Shown in pieces: positions 42,018-47,032 of a DNA stretch of 47,032 nt; positions within the stretch are counted from its first letter, which is position 1, and each line of letters begins with the position of its first letter. Location: contig JAJPIJ010000039.1 in NCBI GenBank assembly GCA_021324815.1, positions 1 to 47,032 of the forward strand. The letters run 5' to 3'. Source of the stretch: Gammaproteobacteria bacterium. GTDB taxonomy: Bacteria > Pseudomonadota > Gammaproteobacteria > JAJPIJ01. The translations under genes and the position numbers were made by a program. A model generated the notes under the pieces. That model was not told the DNA's origin. It saw only the letters and a list, made by a program, of their open reading frames with translations, and did not search any database.

Positions 42018-42676
42018 TCGCTTTCGACGACGGCGATGACAGGAAGATCCGCGTCCTGCTGGTGGACGATCACGCCGTGGTGCGCGCCGGCTATTCCGCG
42101 CTGCTGAAAAACACCGACTGCATCGAGGTCGTCGCCGAGGCGGAAAACGGCAACTCGGCGATCAAGATTTTCACCGACACGCAGCCGGACGTGGTCATCA
42201 TGGATTTGTCGCTGCCCGGCATCGGCGGCCTCGACGCCATGCGCCGCATCCTGGCCCGCGATCCGCGCGCCCGCATCCTGGTGTTCAGCATGCACGAGGA
42301 CATCGCCTTCGTGGAGCAGGCGCTCCAGGCCGGCGCCTGCGGCTACATCACCAAGAGCAGCGCGCCGCACGTGCTGGTGGAGGCGGTGCGACGCATCGCC
42401 GCGGGTGACATATACATGGACGGCGAAATCGCCCAGCGCATGGCGTTTCAGAAGGTCCGCGGCCGCGACACGCCGTTCGCCCATCTGTCCACGCGCGAGT
42501 TTGAGATCTTCTGCCTGCTCGCCGAGGGTTTGAGCGCGCAGGACATCTCCAGGCGTCTGTCATTGAGCTACAAGACGGTGGCCAATTACAGCACCCAGAT
42601 CAGGAACAAGCTCAACGTCGACACCAACGCGGAGCTCACAAGACTCGCCATACGCCACGGCCTGGTGAAGGCATAA
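42014..42676 (+). CDS. LuxR/NarL-family response regulator
   Basis: A 220 aa regulator with a receiver domain (LLVDDHAVVRAGYSALL; phosphoacceptor Asp64 in VVIMDLSLPG; Lys near residue 115 in GYITKSSAP) and a C-terminal LuxR helix-turn-helix (LSTREFEIFCLLAEGLSAQD ... SYKTVANYSTQIRNKLNVD). It pairs with the upstream kinase. The neighbouring TonB receptor and divergent TonB operon are its likely targets, which is inference only. Confidence 0.94.
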   Translation: MIAFDDGDDRKIRVLLVDDHAVVRAGYSALLKNTDCIEVVAEAENGNSAIKIFTDTQPDVVIMDLSLPGIGGLDAMRRILARDPRARILVFSMHEDIAFVEQALQAGACGYITKSSAPHVLVEAVRRIAAGDIYMDGEIAQRMAFQKVRGRDTPFAHLSTREFEIFCLLAEGLSAQDISRRLSLSYKTVANYSTQIRNKLNVDTNAELTRLAIRHGLVKA

Positions 42677-42690
42677 TCGACTTGGGATGC

Positions 42691-42711
42691 TTTCCCGCCA
42701 ACTGCGGGAAA
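42691..42711. other. Hairpin between the two-component operon and the receptor gene
   Basis: Perfect 8 bp arms TTTCCCGC (42691-42698) and GCGGGAAA (42704-42711), loop CAACT, 15 bp after the response regulator stop. There is no T-run, so it could be a weak terminator or an operator for the receptor gene starting at 42808. Confidence 0.45.
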
Positions 42712-42807
42712 CATCTTGTTCCACAAAAATTGGAATTGCCCGCATAATTGCGCGGCCGTATTACAACAATACACCATTGAAATTTTTCACTCCGGGGGGA
42801 ACGCATC

Positions 42808-45090
42808 GTGGCACGGCGAGGGGATGTTCTTTTCATGTCCTGTCTCATGCTGGCGCTGCCGGCGGCGGCCGGGGCGGCGGACGCCGGGCAACCGGCCACG
42901 GAAACCCTGCAGGAGATGGAAGTCGTCGGCGTCACGCCCACCCACGGCGTCGGCCTGCCCAAGGCGAAGATCCCGGTCAACGTCCAGTCCGCGACCAGCG
43001 ATGACCTGGAGCGTTCCCGCAACCTCGATCTGACGGGCTATCTCAACAGCAACCTCGGCAGCGTCAGCATCAACGAAGGCACGGGCAACACCCTGCAGCC
43101 CGACGTGCAATTCCGCGGTTTCACCGCCTCGCCGCTGCTGGGCACGCCGCAGGGACTGGCGGTTTACGTCGACGGCGTCCGCGTCAACGAGGTGTTCGGC
43201 GACATCGTCAACTGGGATTTGATCCCGGACTCGATCATCTCCAGCATCAACCTGATCGGCGGCGCCAACCCGCTGTTCGGGCAAAACACGCTGGGCGGCG
43301 CGCTGTCCGTGCAGACCAAAAACGGCTTCACCAATCCCGGGTTCAGCAACGAGACCTACGGCGGCTCCTTCGGCCGCGTCGTCAACTCGTTCGACGCCGG
43401 CGGCAACAACGGCGCGCTGGGTTATTTCCTGAACGTGCGCCATTTCGACGAGGACGGCTGGCGCAAGGCCTCCCCCTCCAACGCCCTCAATCTTTACGGC
43501 AGCCTGGGCTGGCACACGCAGGAGAGCACGCTGGACCTGCACGTCTACAGCGGCGACACGTCATTGACGGGGCTGCAGCCCGTTCCCGTCGAACTGCTGG
43601 CGCAGGACCGCCGGGCCTTCTTCACCGCCACCGACACCACCGACAACCATCTCGCGATGGTGAATCTGGAGGGCGCGCACTGGTTCAACGAAAAAACGGA
43701 GCTGTCCGGCAACATCTATTACCGTTCGGTCGATACCGACGGCTTCAACAGCAACGTCGCGCCGTTCACTCCGGGCGGCGGCGGCTTCCTCGTGGACGAC
43801 AACGGCAATCCCGTGCTCGATCAGAACGGCAATCCGGTGCCCAACGCCTTCGACGCCAGCAATGTCATCACCCGGACCCGGCAGCAAAGCTACGGCGGGG
43901 CGCTGCAACTCACCTTCCTGCAGGCGCTGTTCCAGCACAACAATCAATTCATCGCCGGCTTGAGCTGGAATCAGGGCCTGGTCGGGTTTAATTCGCAATC
44001 CCAGGCCGCGCAGCTGCTGCCCACCCGCTTCACCACCACCGATTCAAGCCTCTTCTTTCCCGACCTGGCCACGGGCTTGAGCGGCCGCAGCCGCACCGCC
44101 TCGGCCTATTTCACCGATACATTCTCGCTGTTGGACAAACTCAATCTGACCGTCTCCGGCCGCTACAACGACACCCGCATCCTGCTGACGGATGCCCTGG
44201 GCAACGACCCGCAGATCACCGGCACCAGCGAGTATCACCGCTTCAATCCGGCGGTGGGGCTGACGTGGCAGGCGCTGCCGTCGGTGAACGTGTACGGCGG
44301 CTACAGCGAATCCTCGCGCGCGCCGACGCAGGTGGAACTGGAATGCGCCGACGCCACCGCGCCCTGCCTGCTGCCGAACAGCTTTCTCTCCGACCCGCCG
44401 CTCAAGCAGGTGGTCGCGAGAAGCTTCGAGGGCGGCCTGCGCGGCCGGCTCATGAACGCCGTGGATTGGAACGTCGGCGCGTTCAGCACCACCAACAGCA
44501 ACGACATCATCTTCCAGACCACCGGCGGGGCCAACGCCAGCCAGGGATTCTTCGCCAACGTCGGCGACACGCGCCGTCAGGGCGCGGAACTCAACCTGGG
44601 CGGCAAATACCGGCAACTGCGCTGGTTCGCGAATTACAGCTTCGTGGAGGCGACCTTCGAAACGCCGTTCGTGGAAAGCAGCCCGTTCCATCCCAATGCC
44701 GACGCCAGCGGCAAAATCCAGGTCAAAAGCGGGGACCGCATCCCCGGCATCCCGGAGCATTCGCTCAAGATCGGCGGCGATTATTCGTTCACGCCGCAAC
44801 TGTCGCTGGGCGCGGATTTGATTTACAACTCCGGCCAGTTTCTGCGCGGCGACGAGGCCAATCTGCTCAATCCCACCGACGGCTACGCGATCGTCAATCT
44901 GCGCGGCCAGTATGAATTCAACAAGCATCTGACCGCATTCGCGAGCATCGAGAACCTGCTCGACACCGACTACGAAACCTTCGGCATTCTGGGCGATCCC
45001 ACGCCCGTTTTCCCCAATTTCTCCAATCCGCGTTTCCTTGCCCCCGGCGCCCCCATTGGCGGTTGGATCGGCATTAAAATAAGCCTGTAG
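42808..45090 (+). CDS. TonB-dependent outer-membrane receptor
   Basis: A 760 aa receptor. It has a signal peptide (FMSCLMLALPAAAGAADA), a TonB-box-like ETLQEMEVVGV just after it, a plug domain (VQFRGFTASPLLGTPQGLAV, INLIGGANPLFGQNTLGGAL), then a 22-strand barrel with typical repeated aromatic strands. The C-terminus reads GGWIGIKISL, lacking a terminal Phe. GTG 42808 sits eight bases after GGGGGG; ATG 42835 is the alternative. The ligand is not predictable. Its position with a PQQ-linked propeller and the TonB2 cluster makes a metal chelate plausible. Confidence 0.92.
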   Translation: MARRGDVLFMSCLMLALPAAAGAADAGQPATETLQEMEVVGVTPTHGVGLPKAKIPVNVQSATSDDLERSRNLDLTGYLNSNLGSVSINEGTGNTLQPDVQFRGFTASPLLGTPQGLAVYVDGVRVNEVFGDIVNWDLIPDSIISSINLIGGANPLFGQNTLGGALSVQTKNGFTNPGFSNETYGGSFGRVVNSFDAGGNNGALGYFLNVRHFDEDGWRKASPSNALNLYGSLGWHTQESTLDLHVYSGDTSLTGLQPVPVELLAQDRRAFFTATDTTDNHLAMVNLEGAHWFNEKTELSGNIYYRSVDTDGFNSNVAPFTPGGGGFLVDDNGNPVLDQNGNPVPNAFDASNVITRTRQQSYGGALQLTFLQALFQHNNQFIAGLSWNQGLVGFNSQSQAAQLLPTRFTTTDSSLFFPDLATGLSGRSRTASAYFTDTFSLLDKLNLTVSGRYNDTRILLTDALGNDPQITGTSEYHRFNPAVGLTWQALPSVNVYGGYSESSRAPTQVELECADATAPCLLPNSFLSDPPLKQVVARSFEGGLRGRLMNAVDWNVGAFSTTNSNDIIFQTTGGANASQGFFANVGDTRRQGAELNLGGKYRQLRWFANYSFVEATFETPFVESSPFHPNADASGKIQVKSGDRIPGIPEHSLKIGGDYSFTPQLSLGADLIYNSGQFLRGDEANLLNPTDGYAIVNLRGQYEFNKHLTAFASIENLLDTDYETFGILGDPTPVFPNFSNPRFLAPGAPIGGWIGIKISL

Positions 45091-45147
45091 CAGGCTGATA
45101 AATAATATCTTTATTTTACAAGCTAAAGTTGTTTCGCAAATGGTATG

Positions 45148-45191
45148 AAATCTCCCGGCACCGACGCGCCGCCCCCTTTATCAAAGGGGGC
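45148..45191. repeat. Palindromic repeat, family B, 44 bp unit (left flank of DUF559 gene)
   Basis: Starts AAATCTCCCGGC, passes GACGCGCC and ends in the perfect hairpin GCCCCCTTT (45171-45179) with AAAGGGGGC (45183-45191). It is in the same orientation as the units at 46029 and 46228. Confidence 0.75.
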
Positions 45192-45282
45192 AAAAAATCC
45201 ATTCACGGCACCACGGTAGTTCCTGTACACCTTCTCCTTCAAGAGATGGGGAGCCGATACTTGCCTCGGTGGCTTCTCTCAA

Positions 45283-45304
45283 CCCCCTTTGTCAAAGGAG
45301 GGGC
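45283..45304. repeat. Palindromic repeat, family B, hairpin-only copy
   Basis: CCCCCTTTGTCAAAGGAGGG: one mismatch from a perfect hairpin. It overlaps the 3' end of the DUF559 frame and supplies its last codons. Confidence 0.6.
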
Positions 45305-45957
45305 GCGCGCGTCATCGCTCGGTATCGCCCAAACACCTGCAAAGATATCTCGTGGAGGCCGACTTCAAGCATTGACCTTCCCGAAGACACTGACTTCATT
45401 GCGCTTATGCTCCACCGTTTGCTGGCACCAGATGCGGATTTACCCGGACACCAGGACGTTGAAAAAAGGTCGCGCGCAGCGCGGCAGTCGGCTGAGTGTT
45501 TTACCCCCTTTGACAAAGGGGGTCGCGCGCAGCGCGGCAATCGGCTGAGCGTTTTACCCCCTTTGACAAAGGGGGTCGCGCGCAGCGCGGGGGATTTTCG
45601 CAGGTGTGTCTCGACTGCGGCAAAAATCACGGCCAGTACCGCATCCATTTCCTGTAACACCTGTCGATTATTAAATCGAAGTACACGTAATCCCTGCTGT
45701 TCAAGATAGTTTGTCCTCTCTGCGTCTAGTTCTTGCATCTGCGAATCGAGATGCTGGGCACCGTCAACTTCGACAACAAGTTTTGCCATCGGCGCGTAAA
45801 AATCCACCACAAACCGGCCAATAGGCTTCTGTCGATAGAACTGTATGCCCAGAATTTGTTTGCGCCGCACCCTCGACCACAAAACTTGTTCACAATCCGT
45901 TGGTTTGCTGCGCAGGTTCCGCGCGGTGAATTTCAGCCGTCTGTTGTATTTCAGCAT
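45292..45957 (-). CDS. DUF559 (PD-(D/E)xK, Vsr-like) endonuclease-like protein with repeat-coded tail
   Basis: From ATG 45957 the first ~118 residues are a full DUF559 domain: LRSKPTDCEQVLWSRVRRKQ, GIQFYRQKPIGRFVVDFYAP, the nuclease core Asp in VVDFYAP and ExD in VVEVDGAQH, and GLRVLRFNNRQVL. The remaining ~100 residues are low-quality sequence coded by family B repeats (ATPFVKGGKTLSRLPRCARP), so the native stop has probably been lost. DUF559 proteins are related to very-short-patch-repair endonucleases; activity is unproven. It lies in a 0.9 kb segment between direct 44 bp repeats, with repeats also inside its tail. Confidence 0.82.
   Translation of the reverse strand: MLKYNRRLKFTARNLRSKPTDCEQVLWSRVRRKQILGIQFYRQKPIGRFVVDFYAPMAKLVVEVDGAQHLDSQMQELDAERTNYLEQQGLRVLRFNNRQVLQEMDAVLAVIFAAVETHLRKSPALRATPFVKGGKTLSRLPRCARPPLSKGVKHSADCRAARDLFSTSWCPGKSASGASKRWSISAMKSVSSGRSMLEVGLHEISLQVFGRYRAMTRAPLL
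45471..45590. repeat. Two and a fraction tandem 53 bp repeats, family B
   Basis: Units begin CGCGCGCAGCGCGGC at 45471 and 45524 and contain CGGCTGAG, GTTTTA and the hairpin CCCCCTTTGACAAAGGGGG (ends near 45522 and 45575); a third unit starts at 45577 and stops after GCGCGG. The two full units differ at only two positions, suggesting recent duplication. They encode part of the DUF559 tail on the minus strand. Confidence 0.8.
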
Positions 45958-46028
45958 GATCAAAATCTGGCGTGACTTGAAATCGCTCGGTACCTAAACG
46001 CCCCCCCTTTTTATTTCCAAGGATGGCA

Positions 46029-46072
46029 AAATCCCCCGGCGCTGACGCGCCGCCCCCTTTATCAAAGGGGGC
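46029..46072. repeat. Palindromic repeat, family B, 44 bp unit (right flank of DUF559 gene)
   Basis: AAATCCCCCGGC, GCTGACGCGCC and the perfect hairpin GCCCCCTTT/AAAGGGGGC with loop ATC. It differs from the unit at 45148 at three positions and is the same length and orientation, so the DUF559 region is bounded by direct repeats. Confidence 0.75.
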
Positions 46073-46150
46073 AAGTAAAAACTCGCGGCACTTTACACTC
46101 CCCCTTTGGAAATGGCGGCGCCTTAGATGAAGCCCCGTTCCCTCTTCCAG

Positions 46151-46187
46151 CTTCCCCCTTTGGAAAAGGGGGATTGAGGGGGATTTG
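46151..46187. repeat. Palindromic repeat, family B, inverted variant
   Basis: Contains CCCCCTTTGGAAAAGGGGG followed by ATTGAGGGGGATTTG. Read on the minus strand it is AAATCCCCCTCAAT then the hairpin, so it is a family member in the opposite orientation with a TTCC-type loop. A degenerate partner, CCCCCTTTGGAAATGG, lies at about 46100-46115. Confidence 0.65.
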
Positions 46188-46227
46188 CCGCTTGCTGTAG
46201 ATCAGGCCCCCGCGCGGGATCACAGTC

Positions 46228-46271
46228 AAATCCCCCGGCGCCGACACGCCGCCCCCTTTATCAAAGGGGGC
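46228..46271. repeat. Palindromic repeat, family B, third 44 bp unit
   Basis: AAATCCCCCGGCG, CCGACACGCC and GCCCCCTTT/AAAGGGGGC with loop ATC. It ends 44 bp from the 3' end of the beta-propeller gene. Apart from repeats, no gene is seen between 45964 and 46314. Confidence 0.75.
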
Positions 46272-46314
46272 GAACTTCAACGCAACGGTGTATTGAAATG
46301 ATAGGCGATGTTCT

Positions 46315-47032
46315 TCAGTCGAGGACGATGACACCCCAGGGGCCCTTGCCCACCTCGACGTTGGTGATGACCTCGCCCTTGGCGGTGTCGATCACGGACA
46401 CGGTGTTGTTGACGCCGTTGGTGGTGTACAGCCGGCTGCCGTCGCGGTTCAGCGCCAGTCCCCACACCCGCGGCCCCACCGGGATTTCACCCTTGACCTG
46501 CAATGTCTCCGCGTCCAGCACGAAGACCTTGTTGGCGCGGCCGCCGGCCACGTACAGCAGTTTCTGATCGCGGCTCAGCAGCACGTCCTTGGGCTTGGCC
46601 TCCTTTTCGCCGGTATTGCCGGTCTTGTCCACCTTGAGCGTGCTCATGTCCACGCGCTTGATCTCGCCGCCGACCTCGGTGGAGGCGTAGGCGTATTTGC
46701 CGTCGGCGGAGAAAGTGACCGAGCGCGGCCGCGCGCCCACGAGAATATTGGCCAGGATTTTGTGCTCCGGCACGGCGATGACGTGCAGCATGTTGGTCGA
46801 TTCACTGGTCACGATCACCCGGCTGCCGTCGGGCGAGACCGCGACGCCCTCCGGCTCCAGCCCCACCGGCACCAGCGCCTTGCGCCTGCCGGTCCTCGGA
46901 TCATAAACGGCGGCCTTGCTGTCGTTCTCCATGGAGATGTACATGTTGCCGTTCGGATGGATGGCGAACGCCTCCGGATCGGGCCCGGAACTGAACTTGC
47001 GAACGACCTTCATTTTTTTGGCGTCGATGACC
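46315..47032 (-). CDS. YVTN-type beta-propeller protein, PQQ-associated (5' end outside window)
   Basis: The 3' 239 codons of a beta-propeller protein; the frame is open to the right edge (reading VIDAKK before the first ATG at 47013), so the N-terminus is missing. Repeats of about 42 residues are seen: SSGPDPEAFAIHPNGNMYIS, VGLEPEGVAVSPDGSRVIVT, ILVGARPRSVTFSADGKYAY, VGPRVWGLALNRDGSRLYTT and VGKGPWGVIVLD. The order of motifs, such as GPDPE, EPEGVAVSPDG and RVWGLAL.TNGVNN, matches PQQ-dependent catabolism-associated propellers (recalled family TIGR03866). It is probably periplasmic; its partner dehydrogenase may lie to the right. Confidence 0.85.
   Translation of the reverse strand, partial: VIDAKKMKVVRKFSSGPDPEAFAIHPNGNMYISMENDSKAAVYDPRTGRRKALVPVGLEPEGVAVSPDGSRVIVTSESTNMLHVIAVPEHKILANILVGARPRSVTFSADGKYAYASTEVGGEIKRVDMSTLKVDKTGNTGEKEAKPKDVLLSRDQKLLYVAGGRANKVFVLDAETLQVKGEIPVGPRVWGLALNRDGSRLYTTNGVNNTVSVIDTAKGEVITNVEVGKGPWGVIVLD

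Noticed and set aside
45471-45590. CRISPR array
   Set aside because: Only two and a fraction 53 bp units in direct tandem without variable spacers, and no cas genes in the window.

Overview
The window is GC-rich, densely coded DNA from a Pseudomonadota bacterium, probably a gamma- or betaproteobacterium. Lineage is inferred from gene content: a TonB2-type energy-transduction cluster, MetR/MetE, FNR-type operators and a NarX-like histidine kinase. No rRNA, tRNA, phage or complete insertion sequence was recognised. Three sets of genes suggest one-carbon or alcohol metabolism: a complete pqqABCDE cluster with a PQQ-associated beta-propeller protein, a methanofuran/methanopterin-type cofactor operon (DUF6513, DUF447, MfnB), and formate- and aldehyde-linked enzymes. 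No methanol or formate dehydrogenase structural gene lies in the window, so methylotrophy is an inference.

Region 1 (1-9309): an OFA-family transporter cut by the left edge, divergent from moaA; then fdhD, an ALDH1/2-type aldehyde dehydrogenase with two candidate operators upstream, a small DUF6494 protein, mobA-mobB, moeA, and a convergent ada gene. Region 2 (9576-16085): an operon resembling the tungsten aldehyde oxidoreductase AorABC (four-cluster ferredoxin, AOR, FAD/NAD oxidoreductase) ending in a second MoaD-like protein, then an 87-residue unknown protein and a membrane SpoIIE-type phosphatase. The AorC-like protein has an unusual Lys/Arg/Ala-rich N-terminal extension. Region 3 (16213-18152): a lipoprotein, moaE and moaD divergent from moaC. 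Together the window holds most molybdopterin-synthesis steps and cofactor consumers (AOR, and by inference formate dehydrogenase through FdhD).

Region 4 (18297-24192): a secreted cupin coupled to a glycosyltransferase, an orphan XRE regulator overlapping a truncated small ORF, a pterin carbinolamine dehydratase, the overlapping operon DUF6513-DUF447-mfnB, and metR. Region 5 (24299-31540): metE behind a textbook MetR box, then pqqA with a potentially structured leader and two strong hairpins separating it from pqqBCDE, then a cyclopropane fatty acid synthase behind a perfect FNR-box palindrome. Region 6 (31621-34328): a zinc-ribbon membrane protein, a fragment of a P-type ATPase, folP and prolyl iminopeptidase.

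Region 7 (34558-47032): on the minus strand, DUF3450-TtpC-ExbB-ExbD-TonB-TPR followed by a FecR/SPOR protein. Divergent from it are a histidine kinase/response regulator pair and a TonB-dependent receptor. The right end has a DUF559 endonuclease-like gene embedded in palindromic repeats, then the 3' part of the beta-propeller gene.

Two dispersed palindromic repeat families occur. Family A has CGTTCG-type arms and lies mainly between Moco and pterin genes. Family B has CCCCCTTT/AAAGGGGG hairpins and clusters around the DUF559 gene, with one outlier near 34.5 kb.
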